From Achromobacter agilis (lineage in GTDB: Bacteria; Pseudomonadota; Gammaproteobacteria; Burkholderiales; Burkholderiaceae_B), in NCBI RefSeq assembly GCF_900496965.1, contig NZ_UFQB01000016.1:1-64000 (forward strand): 64,000 bases of DNA, read 5' to 3'. A program made the translations under genes and the position numbers. The notes below the pieces were generated by a model. That model saw only the letters and a list, made by a program, of their open reading frames with translations, had not been told where the DNA came from and ran no database searches. Shown here one piece after another: positions 23,019 to 35,007 of the stretch (its first letter is position 1; every line of letters starts with the position of its first letter).

Positions 23019-23486
23019 GAGCCTTTCTCCTTCCTCAACGCACTCCGCCACGCGCGGGACGGGGCCTGGCCCGCCCGCCGCGTGCCGTAGCGGCGGGCGT
23101 CGCGCCGGATGGTTGTGCGATGCGCCCGCCAGAACTGCCTACATCGCCAATGACCCGCGCCGCGCTGGCGGCCCGTATTCGGACCGCTTGCCGGGGTGGG
23201 GAAAATACTCGTATTAATTATTTGTATTAAATTGTCATTAATTGACGGTTTTGTTTTTTATACTGGTTTTCGCGATTTTCTCCAGCGGTTTTCATGCGCC
23301 ATCCGGCACCGGATGAATAAAAGGTTATTCCAGAGTAGTTTTTGTGCAACAAACGGCGGCTGCCAGCATCCCGAGCGCGCGATTGCCGGCACAACTTGCG
23401 CGAAAGCAAGGACAGTTGGAGAAAATGGCTGGTTTTAGCGGGTTACAGCGCCGAAATCCGTCGAAAACGACGGTTTCTCCGGCGGC

Positions 23487-23563
23487 TTGCAATTCCCGTG
23501 GACTTTGCCCACAATATGACTTTGATTGCCCCGGTTCCGACCCGAGCCGGGGTTTTGTTTTGG
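23487..23563 (+). promoter_or_regulatory. greA promoter and first leader terminator hairpin
   Basis: TTGCAA (23487-23492) and CACAAT (23510-23515) are separated by 17 bases and look like a sigma-70 promoter. Only about ten bases past the expected start lies CCCCGGTTC-CGACCC-GAGCCGGGG (23529-23552), a nine-pair stem with one wobble, followed by TTTTGTTTT. This arrangement would terminate most transcripts early, giving a leader RNA of about 40 nucleotides, as known for GraL at Escherichia coli greA. The 23052-23486 stretch upstream is AT-rich and shows no convincing gene. Confidence 0.6.
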
Positions 23564-23635
23564 TCGTCCGCGCCGCACCGCCGTTATTGATATTTCCGGC
23601 GGCATGCGCGCGCGAGCTCTGCGACCTTCACCGAG

Positions 23636-23666
23636 AACGCTCCGTCGGGGGCGTTTTCTACTTTTG
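23636..23666 (+). terminator. Second terminator-like hairpin in greA leader
   Basis: AACGCTCC and GGGGCGTT pair (one G-T) around a GTCG loop, then TTCTACTTTTG follows, only 15 bases ahead of the greA start codon. Together with the hairpin at 23529 it makes two consecutive terminator-like structures inside the leader. Confidence 0.5.
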
Positions 23667-23679
23667 TTTGGGAAACGAC

Positions 23680-24156
23680 ATGTCTGCCATTCCTTTGACC
23701 GTGCGCGGGGCCGAGCGCTTGCAAGAAGAGCTCCAGCGGCTGAAAACCGTGGAACGTCCCGCCGTGATTAACGCCATCGCCGAGGCGCGCGCGCAGGGCG
23801 ATCTGTCGGAAAACGCCGAGTACGATGCAGCTCGCGAGCGCCAAGGCTTTATCGAGGGCCGGATTGCCGAGCTTGAAGGCACGCTTTCCAATGCCCACCT
23901 GATCGACCCCTCCGCCCTCGAGGCCGAAGGTCGTGCCGTGTTCGGCGCAACCGTCGAAATCGAAGACCTGGATTCGGGCGATCGCGTGACCTACCAGATC
24001 GTCGGCGACGTTGAAGCCGACATCAAGTCGAACCTGATTTCCGTGTCGAGCCCGGTGGCCCGCGCGTTGATCGGCAAGAGTGAAGGCGACGTTGTCGAGG
24101 TCAAGGCCCCGGCTGGCGTTCGCGAGTATGAAGTGTTGGGCGTGCGTTACATCTGA
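23680..24156 (+). CDS. greA: Transcription elongation factor GreA
   Basis: 158 residues, normal length, counted from the ATG at 23680 (GGAAACGAC ahead); the frame is open much further upstream but without family similarity. An N-terminal antiparallel coiled coil carries the acidic tip ([14 protein letters not shown]), followed by the C-terminal FKBP-like domain ([15 protein letters not shown], ending [10 protein letters not shown]). GreA enters the RNA polymerase secondary channel and stimulates transcript cleavage to rescue stalled complexes. Confidence 0.97.
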   Translation: MSAIPLTVRGAERLQEELQRLKTVERPAVINAIAEARAQGDLSENAEYDAARERQGFIEGRIAELEGTLSNAHLIDPSALEAEGRAVFGATVEIEDLDSGDRVTYQIVGDVEADIKSNLISVSSPVARALIGKSEGDVVEVKAPAGVREYEVLGVRYI

Positions 24157-24253
24157 CGCCGCAGTAAGTTGCTGGAAACTGTCAAAACACCATAGTCCGA
24201 ACCGTGCGTTCGCATGGATTTCGCGGATTAATGCGGACACGCTATGGTGGGCC

Positions 24254-24277
24254 GGGCGCGTAAAGCGCCCGTTTTTG
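24254..24277 (+). terminator. Intrinsic terminator after greA
   Basis: GGGCGC and GCGCCC flank GTAAA and are followed by GTTTTTG, about 100 bases past the greA stop. A longer dyad, CACCATAG at 24189 and CTATGGTG at 24243, frames the region just upstream. Confidence 0.75.
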
Positions 24278-24303
24278 TGTCGGCGCTCCGTTTACGTTTA
24301 CTA

Positions 24304-24450
24304 TTGCCGCCGGGCCGCCCCAAGGCAAAAACGCCCCCTTGGGGGGCAGCAAGCCGAAGGCGCAGCGTGGGGGTACATTTTGCCGCCGGGCCGCCCCAAG
24401 GCAAAAGCGGCCCCCTTGGGGGGCAGCAAGCCGAAGGCGCAGCGTGGGGG
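24304..24450. repeat. Two tandem copies of a GC-rich intergenic element
   Basis: Two near-identical units of about 70 bases (24304-24373 and 24380-24450) have the order TTGCCGCCGGGCCGCCCCAAGG, then CCCCCTTGGGGGG, then CAGCAAGCCGAAGGCGCAGCGTGGGGG when read in pieces. They differ mainly at a few positions around the central stem. They share the layout of a central C-run/G-run stem with the copies near 5.2 and 35.2 kb. They sit between convergent greA and yhbY. Confidence 0.8.
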
Positions 24451-24465
24451 CTCTACTTCTACTTA

Positions 24466-25059
24466 TTATTTCGAACGGCGGCTGGTGCCGCTGCGGGCTC
24501 CGGCCCGCAGGCTGAGCGCGCTGCCGGCGCGACGAGGGATGCCGTGGTCGCTGCTGGAGGCCTTCTTGGTGCTGGGGCGCATGGGCTTGCCGTTCTTGTT
24601 CAGCTGATCCGCGGGAACGTAGCGCGTCTTGGGCTTGGGTTCCTCGGTTTCGCTGCGGCGGGGGCGCTTGGCAAGGGTCTTGCCTTCGGCGGCCAGCTTC
24701 TTGGGCGTATGGGGCTCGGAGGCGCGGCGCTTGGCCGGACGTTCAGGCTCCAGGGCGGCCAGCGAGGCGGGCTTGATGTTGCCGGCCAGCGGGCGGAACA
24801 GGATCAGGATCTTGCCCAGGTGGTGGACCGGGGCGCACGAGAGCGTGTCGCAGATGGCCGACAGCATGGCTTCGCGGGCTTCGCGGTCGTCGCCGCCGGC
24901 GCGCACCTTGATGAGCCCGTGCGACGTCAGTGCAAGGTCGATTTCCTTGAGCACGGCGTCGGTCAGGCCATTGTCGCCGATCAGGACGACGGGGCGCAGA
25001 GGGTGAGCGGCGGACCGAAGGTCGCTACGCTCACGAGAGGTAAGTTCTAATATAGGCAT
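24466..25059 (-). CDS. yhbY: YhbY-family (CRM-domain) RNA-binding protein with long basic tail
   Basis: 197 residues from the ATG at 25059. The first 95 residues are a CRM domain: [36 protein letters not shown], with the expected GDNGLT in place of GKNGLT. YhbY associates with pre-50S ribosomal particles. The remaining 100 residues are an added Lys/Arg/Pro-rich tail ([25 protein letters not shown]) that is not part of the short family form. The gene is divergent from rlmE, with only 18 bases between the starts. Confidence 0.88.
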   Translation of the reverse strand: MPILELTSRERSDLRSAAHPLRPVVLIGDNGLTDAVLKEIDLALTSHGLIKVRAGGDDREAREAMLSAICDTLSCAPVHHLGKILILFRPLAGNIKPASLAALEPERPAKRRASEPHTPKKLAAEGKTLAKRPRRSETEEPKPKTRYVPADQLNKNGKPMRPSTKKASSSDHGIPRRAGSALSLRAGARSGTSRRSK

Positions 25060-25077
25060 GCGTGGAATTGTACGGTA

Positions 25078-25710
25078 ATGGCCAAGAATAAATTCTCCAA
25101 AGACTGGATTCACCAGCACATCAATGATCCCTATGTGAAGCTGGCGCAACAGAAGGGCTACAGGGCCCGCGCCGCCTTCAAGCTGATCGAGATCCTGGAA
25201 ACCGAGAAGCTGATGCGCCGGGGCGACCTGGTCGTGGACCTGGGCTCGGCGCCGGGCAGCTGGTCCCAGGTGGCGCGCGAGCGGCTGGCGGGGCCGGGCG
25301 GCGTCGTGGACGGCCGTATCATCGCCCTGGACCTGTTGCCCATGGAGCCGGTGGCCGGCGTCGAATTCATTCAGGGCGACTTCCGCGAGGATGACGTTTT
25401 GAAACAATTGGAAGACATGGTCGGATCCCGTCAGGTCGACCTTGTTATTTCAGACATGGCCCCCAACTTGTCTGGCGTGGGTAGCGCCGATTCGGCGCGT
25501 ATCCAGCATGTGTGCGACCTGGCGATGGAATTTGCCTGCGCCCATTTGAAGCCCAACGGGGCGCTGATCGTCAAGGCCTTCCACGGCAGCGGCTTTTCGC
25601 AGATCGTGCAGTCCTACAAGCAGCGCTTCAAGCGGGTGGTCGAACGCAAGCCGAAGGCGTCTCGGGACAAGTCCTCTGAAACCTTTCTGGTTGCGCGCGA
25701 TCTGAAATAG
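25078..25710 (+). CDS. rlmE: 23S rRNA (uridine-2'-O) methyltransferase
   Basis: 210 residues. The SAM-binding motif is [15 protein letters not shown], and K-D-K-E methyltransferase residues are provided by the N-terminal Lys in YKARAAFKL-like YRARAAFKL, Asp in [10 protein letters not shown], Lys in LIVKAFHG and the final Glu in [13 protein letters not shown]. RlmE (FtsJ/RrmJ) methylates U2552 of 23S rRNA. It precedes ftsH, a classical rlmE-ftsH pair. Confidence 0.96.
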   Translation: MAKNKFSKDWIHQHINDPYVKLAQQKGYRARAAFKLIEILETEKLMRRGDLVVDLGSAPGSWSQVARERLAGPGGVVDGRIIALDLLPMEPVAGVEFIQGDFREDDVLKQLEDMVGSRQVDLVISDMAPNLSGVGSADSARIQHVCDLAMEFACAHLKPNGALIVKAFHGSGFSQIVQSYKQRFKRVVERKPKASRDKSSETFLVARDLK

Positions 25711-25912
25711 CCCGGGTTCGCCTGGGCCAGAAAAACCTATCGCCTGCCGAGACAACGACCAGAAAACTTACGAATCAGACGAAACTTAGAGGGGCCCAGG
25801 GTTCCCAGGACGCAATCTGCCTGACAGGGTAGAATGGGCTATTGACATACTTGTGACTGTGCCATATGCGGGTGCGCGGTCGCCGGTCGGAATCGAAAGC
25901 AGGAGATCGACC

Positions 25913-27799
<1,887 letters not shown>

Positions 27800-27817
27800 G
27801 GGCTCTCGTCCTGAGTT

Positions 27818-28663
27818 ATGGCAAATAACTTTCTTTGCGGGCGCTTCGAGTTTGATCTCGAGCGCCCGCTTGTCATGGGTATCGTCAACGTCACGCCGGA
27901 TTCCTTTTCCGATGGCGGCCAGCATGGCGATACGGATTCCGCGGTGGCGCACGCGCGCCAGTTGGTCGAAGAGGGCGCCCAGATCCTGGACCTGGGGGGC
28001 GAGTCCACGCGGCCCGGCGCCGACCCGGTCTCGGTGGCGGACGAACTGGCCCGGCTGCTGCCGGTGATCGAGGCGCTGCGCGATTGCGGCGTGCCCCTGT
28101 CCATCGACACGTTCAAGCCGGAAGTCATGCGGGCCGTGCTGGACGCGGGCGCGGACATGATCAACGACATCTATGGCTTTCGCCAGCCCGGCGCCGTCGA
28201 GGCAGTGGCGCAATCGCGCTGCGGGCTGTGTGTCATGCACATGAAGGGTGAGCCCCGCACCATGCAGGCTACCCCGCCCGAGTACACCGATCTGATCGGT
28301 GAAATCGGAATTTTCCTGGGAGCCCGCGCGCACAAGCTGCGCGCGGCCTGGGTCGATCCCCGCCGCATCGTGCTGGATCCGGGCTTCGGCTTCGGCAAGA
28401 CCGCCGACCAGAACTTCCAACTGCTGCGCCGGCTCTCCGGCCTGCGCAGCATCGGTTATCCATTGCTGATCGGCCTGTCGCGCAAAAACATGATCGGCCA
28501 GGCCACTGGCCGGCCGGTGAACGACAGGCTGCCCGGCAGCATCGCCGCGGCGCTTGCCTGCGTGGCGCGTGGCGCTTCCATCGTGCGTGTGCATGATGTG
28601 GCGGCCACCGTCGACGCGCTGAAGGTATGGCACGCGGCAGAACAAGGAGCAATCACTTCATGA
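27818..28663 (+). CDS. folP: Dihydropteroate synthase
   Basis: 281 residues with the folP landmarks: [16 protein letters not shown] near residue 25, [29 protein letters not shown], and [10 protein letters not shown]. It joins para-aminobenzoate to the pterin pyrophosphate in folate synthesis and is the sulfonamide target. It starts 18 bases after ftsH and its stop overlaps the glmM start (ATGA), as is usual in the ftsH-folP-glmM cluster. Confidence 0.97.
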   Translation: MANNFLCGRFEFDLERPLVMGIVNVTPDSFSDGGQHGDTDSAVAHARQLVEEGAQILDLGGESTRPGADPVSVADELARLLPVIEALRDCGVPLSIDTFKPEVMRAVLDAGADMINDIYGFRQPGAVEAVAQSRCGLCVMHMKGEPRTMQATPPEYTDLIGEIGIFLGARAHKLRAAWVDPRRIVLDPGFGFGKTADQNFQLLRRLSGLRSIGYPLLIGLSRKNMIGQATGRPVNDRLPGSIAAALACVARGASIVRVHDVAATVDALKVWHAAEQGAITS

Positions 28664-30003
28664 TTCGACGCAAGTATTTCGGCACTGATGGCGTGCGCGG
28701 TGAGGTTGGCGGTCCGGTGATCAACGCCGAGTTCGCCCTGAGGCTGGGCTATGCGGCTGGCCGCGTGCTGGCGCGCGAGCACGCCGTGCGCGGCGCAAGC
28801 CGCCCGCAGGTCGTGATCGGCAAGGACACGCGGATCTCCGGCTATATGCTGGAATCCGCCCTGGAAGCCGGCCTGTCGGCCGCGGGCATCGATGTGCTGT
28901 TGGCCGGCCCGATCCCGACGCCGGCGGTGGCCTATCTGACGCGGGCCCTGCGCCTCGTGGCCGGTATCGTCATCAGCGCTTCGCATAACCCGTACCATGA
29001 CAACGGCATCAAGTTCTTCTCGGCACAGGGCATGAAGCTGCCCGACGATATCGAGGCGGCGATCGAGGCCGCGCTGGACGAGCCGCTGGGCTGCGTCGGC
29101 TCGGAAGCCCTGGGCCGCGCCCGCCGCATGGCCGACTCGCAGGGCCGTTACATCGAGTTCTGCAAGAGCACCTTCCCCAACGATCTGGATCTGAACGGGA
29201 TGACGATCGTAGTGGACGCCGCCCACGGCGCCGCGTACAACATCGCTCCTCATGTCTTCCGCGAACTGGGTGCCGAGGTGCATGCCATCGGCGTGCATCC
29301 CGACGGCTTCAACATCAACAAGGGCGTGGGCGCGCTGCATCCCGAGCTGTTGGCCAAGGAAGTGAGCGCGCGCGGCGCCCAGTTGGGTATCGCGCTCGAC
29401 GGCGATGCCGACCGCCTCCAGATGGTGGACGGCGACGGCCGCATCTATAACGGCGACGAACTCATGTACGCCATCGTCCGCGAACGCATGCAGCGCGGCA
29501 AGGTGGACGGCGTCGTGGGCACGCTGATGACCAATTTCGGCTTCGAACGCGAGATGAAGCGCCTGGGCGTGGGTTTCGAGCGCGCCAATGTGGGCGACCG
29601 CTATGTGCTGGAGCAGATGCAGGCGCGCGGCTGGCTGTATGGCGGCGAGAGCTCGGGCCACCTGTTGTGCCTGGATTGCCATTCGACCGGCGATGGCATC
29701 GTTGCCGCGCTGCAGGTGCTGACCGCGCTGCGCCGCAATTCGGTCGGGCTGTCGGAGTGGGTGAGCGACCTGCGCATGTACCCGCAGAAGATGATCAACG
29801 TGCCGCTGGCGCCGGGCCAGGACTGGAAGACCCATGCCGGCCTGAGCGCCGCGCGCAAAGCCGTCGAAGCGGAACTGGACGGCCGCGGCCGCATCCTCAT
29901 CCGGGCGTCGGGCACGGAACCGAAACTGCGGCTGATGGTGGAAGCCGAAGACGAAGCGCTGGCGGTGTCTTGCGCGGAAAAACTTGCCGCCAGTTTGGGG
30001 TAG
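28660..30003 (+). CDS. glmM: Phosphoglucosamine mutase
   Basis: 447 residues from the ATG at 28660, overlapping the folP stop. The opening [15 protein letters not shown] is diagnostic. The phosphoserine loop is [12 protein letters not shown], the metal-binding loop [10 protein letters not shown], and the sugar-binding loop GGESSGHLL. GlmM converts glucosamine-6-P to glucosamine-1-P for peptidoglycan and lipopolysaccharide precursors. A terminator follows. Confidence 0.98.
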   Translation: MIRRKYFGTDGVRGEVGGPVINAEFALRLGYAAGRVLAREHAVRGASRPQVVIGKDTRISGYMLESALEAGLSAAGIDVLLAGPIPTPAVAYLTRALRLVAGIVISASHNPYHDNGIKFFSAQGMKLPDDIEAAIEAALDEPLGCVGSEALGRARRMADSQGRYIEFCKSTFPNDLDLNGMTIVVDAAHGAAYNIAPHVFRELGAEVHAIGVHPDGFNINKGVGALHPELLAKEVSARGAQLGIALDGDADRLQMVDGDGRIYNGDELMYAIVRERMQRGKVDGVVGTLMTNFGFEREMKRLGVGFERANVGDRYVLEQMQARGWLYGGESSGHLLCLDCHSTGDGIVAALQVLTALRRNSVGLSEWVSDLRMYPQKMINVPLAPGQDWKTHAGLSAARKAVEAELDGRGRILIRASGTEPKLRLMVEAEDEALAVSCAEKLAASLG

Positions 30004-30034
30004 ACGGACCGCTACCTTGATTTGCGGCAAAGCA

Positions 30035-30069
30035 AAGGCCACCCAGTATGTGACGGGTGGCCTTTTATC
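30035..30069 (+). terminator. Intrinsic terminator after glmM
   Basis: AAGGCCACCC and GGGTGGCCTT form a perfect ten-pair stem with a ten-base loop, followed by TTATCT. It closes the ftsH-folP-glmM unit. The next 155 bases are AT-rich and presumably carry the promoter of the gene at 30226. Confidence 0.88.
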
Positions 30070-30225
30070 TGTAAGCAATTGGCATAGGTTTGTAAAGATT
30101 TGTCGACATCTGCGGAAAATGGACAGATCTGCTCCGAACTAAACTTCATAGTCACGTAACATATTGGTCAAGTCTTTGACATACAGGGCGTCCACACTGA
30201 CTGGACTCTCTAGGAGCTTCGCGCA

Positions 30226-31032
30226 ATGCTGGAATTAGCACGCATCAATCCGAGCCGTAATGCTGCAGAACCTTGGACCGGCGCCGCCGCCAAGGTGCTG
30301 GTGGTGGGCTTGGCGCGCACCGCTGAAGAAATCGAGCAGATTCAACGCCTGCGCTACGAGGTCTTCACCGAGGACATGGGAGCCGTATTCCCGGATGCCC
30401 AGGACGGCGTAGAGAACGACCGCTTCGACCCGTTCTGCGAACACCTGATGGTCCGCGAGCTGGATACCGGCCGTGTCGTGGGCACATACCGCATCCTGAC
30501 GCCGGAAAAGGCGCGGGAGGCGGGCGGATACTATTCGGAGTCCGAGTTCGATCTCTCCGGCCTGGGCTCGATCCGGGACGAGCTCGTTGAAGTCGGCCGT
30601 TCCTGCACGCACGCCGACTACCGCGGCGGCGGGGTCATTATGCTGCTCTGGTCCGGCTTGGCGGAATACCTGCGCCGCGGCGGCTACGAATATGTGCTGG
30701 GCTGCGCCAGCGTGAGCCTGCGCGACGACGGCGTCACGGCTGCCGAAGTGTGGCGCACCATCTCCAAGCACCTGCCCCAAGGCGACGAACCCCGCGTCAC
30801 ACCGCTGCACCGCTATCCCGTGGAAAAGCTCAACAGCACCTTGCCGGCGCGTGTGCCGCCGCTGATCAAGGGCTACCTGAAGCTGGGCGCCAGCGTCTGT
30901 GGCGAACCCGCATGGGATCCCGATTTCAACGCCGCGGATTTCCCCGTGCTGCTCAAGATGGGGCGCATGGACGAACGCTACCGCCGCCATTTCGGGCTGG
31001 ATCAGCCCGCGGCCCCCAACGCCCAGCGCTGA
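30226..31032 (+). CDS. olsB: OlsB-like N-acyltransferase (GNAT fold; hemolysin-like)
   Basis: 268 residues, preceded by TAGGAG. The GNAT-type core reads IQRLRYEVFTEDMGAVF, then HLMVRELDTGRVVGTYRIL, then VEVGRSCTHADYRGGGVIMLLW, the pattern of L-ornithine N-alpha-acyltransferase (OlsB) and of proteins long annotated as putative hemolysins. OlsB transfers a 3-hydroxyacyl chain from ACP to ornithine, the first step of ornithine lipid synthesis, which replaces phospholipid at low phosphate. Its position next to ppx/ppk/pst fits that role. No olsA partner is visible next door. Confidence 0.75.
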   Translation: MLELARINPSRNAAEPWTGAAAKVLVVGLARTAEEIEQIQRLRYEVFTEDMGAVFPDAQDGVENDRFDPFCEHLMVRELDTGRVVGTYRILTPEKAREAGGYYSESEFDLSGLGSIRDELVEVGRSCTHADYRGGGVIMLLWSGLAEYLRRGGYEYVLGCASVSLRDDGVTAAEVWRTISKHLPQGDEPRVTPLHRYPVEKLNSTLPARVPPLIKGYLKLGASVCGEPAWDPDFNAADFPVLLKMGRMDERYRRHFGLDQPAAPNAQR

Positions 31033-31037
31033 CTGCC

Positions 31038-31148
31038 ATGCGCCGCCTGCTCCGCCGCATGAAGATCAGACTGATACGGCGGGCGACGCGGCCCCTGCGC
31101 ATGGAACTCAAGCGGCTCGACCGAGAAACGGATCTTTCACCGTTCTAG
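31038..31148 (+). CDS. Possible 36-residue basic peptide
   Basis: A short frame begins five bases after the olsB-like stop and encodes a strongly basic peptide (MRRLLRRMKIRLIRRATRPL at the start, ending LDRETDLSPF). No clear Shine-Dalgarno is seen, but translational coupling is possible. High GC alone makes Arg-rich frames common, so this is only a candidate. Confidence 0.25.
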   Translation: MRRLLRRMKIRLIRRATRPLRMELKRLDRETDLSPF

Positions 31149-31223
31149 CGCCGGGCCGCAAGGGCATGCGGCCGTAACGGCGGGCGGCGCCCGCCGTCCG
31201 CCCATGTTCTGGGCCTGCCGGCC

Positions 31224-32711
31224 CTAGAACTCCAGTAGTTCGAACGAAAACCCCACCTTGTTCCATTCGGCTTCTTCGGCGCGCAGCGTGAAGTCGCTCA
31301 AGGGGTGCTGGGCCAGCCAATCGCGGTTGACGCGCACGACGATGGAGTTGTCGCGCACCGATGCCGTCAGCGGCAGCGGCTCGATCTCGTTGCGGCGGCG
31401 GAACAGCAGTACCGCCAGGCGCAGGCTGAGGATGGCTTTCCATTGGGGGCGGGAACGCACCAGCGGCTCCAGCTTGGCCAATTTGCCCTGGTGGCCGAGC
31501 GCCAGCAGCGCAAGCAGCTGCTGGTCCGCGCGCGAGAAGCCCGGCATGTCGGCGTTTTCCAGCACGTAGGCCGTGTGCTTGTGATAGGCGTTGTGCGCGA
31601 TCGACAGGCCCACTTCGTGCAGGTCGGCCGCCCAACCCAGCGCCGGCCGCAGCTCGGCGCGTTCCGGGCCGTCGGGGAACATCGTGTCGAACAGGGTCAG
31701 GGCCGCGTGGCGCACGCGGCGGGCCTGGTTGACGTCGACGTGGTAGCGCTTCATGAACTGGCGCACCGATTCGTCGCGCTTGTCGTGTTCGTCGTCGCGG
31801 CCGAGCAGGTCGTACAGCACGCCCAGGCGCAGGGCGCCGTCGCCGGTGTGCATGACCTCGATGCCCAGTTCGTCGAAGAGGGCGCTCATGATGGCCAGGC
31901 CGCCCGGCAGCACGTCCGCGCGTTCGATCTTGATGCCCGGCAGTTCGGAGGGGATGACCCGGCCCGAGCGCACGATGCGGTCTTTCAGTTTGGTCAGGCC
32001 GGCGCGCGTGATGCCGCGGTCGGAGAAGCGGCTTTCGGTCAGGATGGCGAACAGCGCCTTGGCGGTGCCCGAGGAACCGTAGGCTTCTTTCCAGCCCATC
32101 TTGCGGTACTGCTTGGCGATGACTTCGATTTCGCGCCGGGCGGCCAGCTCCGCCTGCTTCATCTGGTGCGCGTCCACGATGCCGTCCGAGAAGAACTGCC
32201 GGCTATAGCTGACGCAACCCATATAGAGCGAGGACATCAGCGAGGGTTCGTGTCCTTTGCCGATGATGACTTCCGTGGACCCGCCGCCGATGTCGATGAC
32301 CAGCCGCTTATTGGGCGACGGGGGCAGGGTATGGACCACCCCAGAGAAGATCAGGCGGGCCTCTTCGCGGCCGGCGATGACTTCGATGGGGAAGCCCAGG
32401 GCGGCTTCGGCCCGCGGCAGGAAGTCCCGGGTGTTGCGCGCCACGCGGAAGGTGTTGGTCGCGACGGCGCGGACGCGGTTGGGATGAAAGCTGCGCAGGC
32501 GGTCGCCGAAGCGCTCGAGCACGGCGATGGCGCGGTCGATCGCGTCGTCGCCGAGCTTTTTCTCGGCGTCCAGGCCGGCCGCGAGCCGGACGGTTTCCTT
32601 GAGACGATCGATCTGATAGATCTGGGGCGTACCGTCCTGTTGAACGATGCGTCCGATGGAGAGGCGGAAGCTGTTGGACCCGAGGTCCACCGCGGCCAGA
32701 AGTTGATCCAT
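31224..32711 (-). CDS. ppx: Exopolyphosphatase (Ppx/GppA family)
   Basis: 495 residues. The phosphate-binding motifs of the ASKHA fold are AAVDLGSNSFRLSIGRI at the N-terminus and VIDIGGGSTEVIIG near residue 145. The C-terminal half (from about residue 310) is an all-helical HD-like domain with AADLHEVGLSIAHNAYHKHTAYV. It removes terminal phosphate from polyphosphate, or pppGpp if GppA-like. It is divergent from ppk with about 220 bases between. Confidence 0.95.
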   Translation of the reverse strand: MDQLLAAVDLGSNSFRLSIGRIVQQDGTPQIYQIDRLKETVRLAAGLDAEKKLGDDAIDRAIAVLERFGDRLRSFHPNRVRAVATNTFRVARNTRDFLPRAEAALGFPIEVIAGREEARLIFSGVVHTLPPSPNKRLVIDIGGGSTEVIIGKGHEPSLMSSLYMGCVSYSRQFFSDGIVDAHQMKQAELAARREIEVIAKQYRKMGWKEAYGSSGTAKALFAILTESRFSDRGITRAGLTKLKDRIVRSGRVIPSELPGIKIERADVLPGGLAIMSALFDELGIEVMHTGDGALRLGVLYDLLGRDDEHDKRDESVRQFMKRYHVDVNQARRVRHAALTLFDTMFPDGPERAELRPALGWAADLHEVGLSIAHNAYHKHTAYVLENADMPGFSRADQQLLALLALGHQGKLAKLEPLVRSRPQWKAILSLRLAVLLFRRRNEIEPLPLTASVRDNSIVVRVNRDWLAQHPLSDFTLRAEEAEWNKVGFSFELLEF

Positions 32712-32931
32712 GCGGCTCGTGAAATATTGGCTGTGAGGTGGCCTGATTATAGAGACCCCATATGACAGCGCTCTGGACTGCGGTTTTTTTCTTACGGAAC
32801 AGGGGCTTGGGAGAATATATCCTCGGCTATACGTCCCGGTTTTGGCGTACGCTACGTTCTTGGCGTCGTGTCATGGAACCGTCACCTTTTTGCAGTAAAA
32901 CTCCACGCTCCCCCTACGTATGGAATCCGGT

Positions 32932-35007
32932 ATGCCCTCACGCCCTCCCGCCGAGCCCTTGCTCATGAACCGCGAGTTGTCGCTGCTGAAATTCAACGAA
33001 CGCGTGCTGGCGATGGCGGAGGATCCGAAGACGCCCCTGCTCGAGCGGTTGCGCTATGTGTGTATCGTCAGTTCCAACCTGGATGAATTCTTCGAGATCC
33101 GGATTTCCAGCCTGAAGGAGCAGCAGCGGCAGTCGCCGAACCTGGTGGGGCCGGACGGCATGACGCCGGACCAGGCGTTCGAGAACGTCCAGCAGGCGGT
33201 GCATGAGCTGGTCGGCCGCCAGTACAACCTGCTCAACGACGAGATCCTGCCCGCCATGCACGCGGAGGGCATCACCCTGCATCACGCGTCCGAATGGAAT
33301 CCGCAACAGCAGGAATGGGCGCGCAATGTGTTCAACCGCGATGTGATGCCGCTGTTGACCCCCATCGGGCTGGATCCGGCGCACCCGTTTCCGCGCGTGT
33401 ACAACAAAAGCCTGAATTTCATCGTGTCGCTGTCGGGGGCGGATGCGTTCGGCCGCCAGGCGTCCATCGCCGTGGTGCAGGCGCCGCGGGCCCTGCCGCG
33501 CCTGATCAAGATGCCGCAGGAGCTGTCCGGCTACCCGGAAGGCTACATCCTGCTGACGTCGCTGCTGCGCGCCTTCGTGGGCGAACTGTTCCCCGGCCTG
33601 GAAATGCTGGGCTGCTATCAATGGCGGGTGACGCGCAACAGCGACCTGTTCGTGGACGAGGAGGAAGTCACCAACCTGCGCCACGCCTTGCAGGGTGAAC
33701 TGTCGCAGCGCAATTTCGGCGCGGCCGTCCGTCTGGAGATCGACAAGCTGACGCCGGTCGAACTGGAAACCTTCCTGCAGCGTGAATTCTCGCTCAAGCC
33801 CGAGGATACCTACCGCGTGCCGGGCCCCGTGAACCTGTCGCGCCTGATGCAGCTGTGCAACTCGGATTCTCGGCCGGACCTGCTGTTCCCCGATTACCGC
33901 GCGCCGGTGCCGGCGCCGTTCGACCGAGTGGGCGACAAGCCCGCCGAGCTGTTCGAGGCCGTGGCCGAGCAGGACAGGCTGCTGCATCATCCCTACCAGT
34001 CGTTCCAGCCTGTCATCGATTTCCTGACCGCCGCCGCGCTCGATCCGGACGTGATGGCCATCAAGCAGACCATCTACCGCACCGGCGAGGATTCCGAGCT
34101 GATGAAGATCCTGCTGGCCGCGGCGCGCGCCGGCAAGGAAGTGACGGTGGTGGTGGAGCTGATGGCTCGTTTCGACGAGCAGACCAACATCAACTGGGCC
34201 TCCAAGCTGGAAGAGGTGGGCGCCCACGTCGTGTATGGCGTGGTGGCGCACAAGACGCATGCCAAGATGGCCGTGGTGCTGCGCCGCGAAAAAGGGCGCC
34301 TGCGCCGTTACGCCCACCTGGGCACCGGCAACTACCACCCGCGCACGGCGCGCCTGTACACCGATTTTGGCCTCTTGACCGCCGATCCGAAGCTGTGCGA
34401 GGACATGGACAAGGTCTTCGCGCAATTGACCGGGCTGGGCGCGCGCCGTTCGCTCAAGGCGCTGATGCAGTCGCCGTTCACCATGCACGACGGCATGGTG
34501 GCGCTGATCCGCGCCGAGGCCCGCGCGGCCAAGGCGGGCAAGCGGTCCCGCATCATGGCCAAGATGAATTCCCTGCTGGAAGAGCAGATCATCGAAGAGC
34601 TCTACAAGGCGGGGCAGGCCGGCGTGAAGATCGATCTGATCGTGCGCGGCGTGTGCGCGCTGCGCGCCGGCGTGCCGGGCCTGTCCGAGAATATCCGGGT
34701 CCGCTCCATCGTGGGCCGGTTCCTGGAGCATTCGCGGGTGTTCTACTTCTATGCCGAAGGCGAAGAAACCGTCTACCTGTCGTCGGCCGACTGGATGGAC
34801 CGCAATTTCTTCCGCCGCGTGGAGATCGCGTTCCCCATCTACGACAAGACGCTGAAAAAACGCGTGATCGACGAGGCCTTCACCTACGCCCTGCGCGACA
34901 ACCAGCTGGCCTGGCAGCAGCAGCCCGACGGCGACTATGCCCGCGTGAAGAGCCGCCGCGAACCCTTCAACGTGCATCAGTACCTGATGCAAAAGCTTGG
35001 CGTGTAA
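32932..35007 (+). CDS. ppk1: Polyphosphate kinase
   Basis: 691 residues from the ATG at 32932 (GGAATCC seven bases ahead); an ATG at 32920 is the alternative. Domain order is normal for Ppk1: helical N domain (LMNRELSLLKFNERVL), head domain, and two catalytic domains. The autophosphorylated histidine is expected in YAHLGTGNYHPRTARLYTDF, and the second conserved histidine in LEHSRVFYFY. The enzyme reversibly polymerises the ATP gamma phosphate at the membrane. It faces ppx. Confidence 0.97.
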   Translation: MPSRPPAEPLLMNRELSLLKFNERVLAMAEDPKTPLLERLRYVCIVSSNLDEFFEIRISSLKEQQRQSPNLVGPDGMTPDQAFENVQQAVHELVGRQYNLLNDEILPAMHAEGITLHHASEWNPQQQEWARNVFNRDVMPLLTPIGLDPAHPFPRVYNKSLNFIVSLSGADAFGRQASIAVVQAPRALPRLIKMPQELSGYPEGYILLTSLLRAFVGELFPGLEMLGCYQWRVTRNSDLFVDEEEVTNLRHALQGELSQRNFGAAVRLEIDKLTPVELETFLQREFSLKPEDTYRVPGPVNLSRLMQLCNSDSRPDLLFPDYRAPVPAPFDRVGDKPAELFEAVAEQDRLLHHPYQSFQPVIDFLTAAALDPDVMAIKQTIYRTGEDSELMKILLAAARAGKEVTVVVELMARFDEQTNINWASKLEEVGAHVVYGVVAHKTHAKMAVVLRREKGRLRRYAHLGTGNYHPRTARLYTDFGLLTADPKLCEDMDKVFAQLTGLGARRSLKALMQSPFTMHDGMVALIRAEARAAKAGKRSRIMAKMNSLLEEQIIEELYKAGQAGVKIDLIVRGVCALRAGVPGLSENIRVRSIVGRFLEHSRVFYFYAEGEETVYLSSADWMDRNFFRRVEIAFPIYDKTLKKRVIDEAFTYALRDNQLAWQQQPDGDYARVKSRREPFNVHQYLMQKLGV

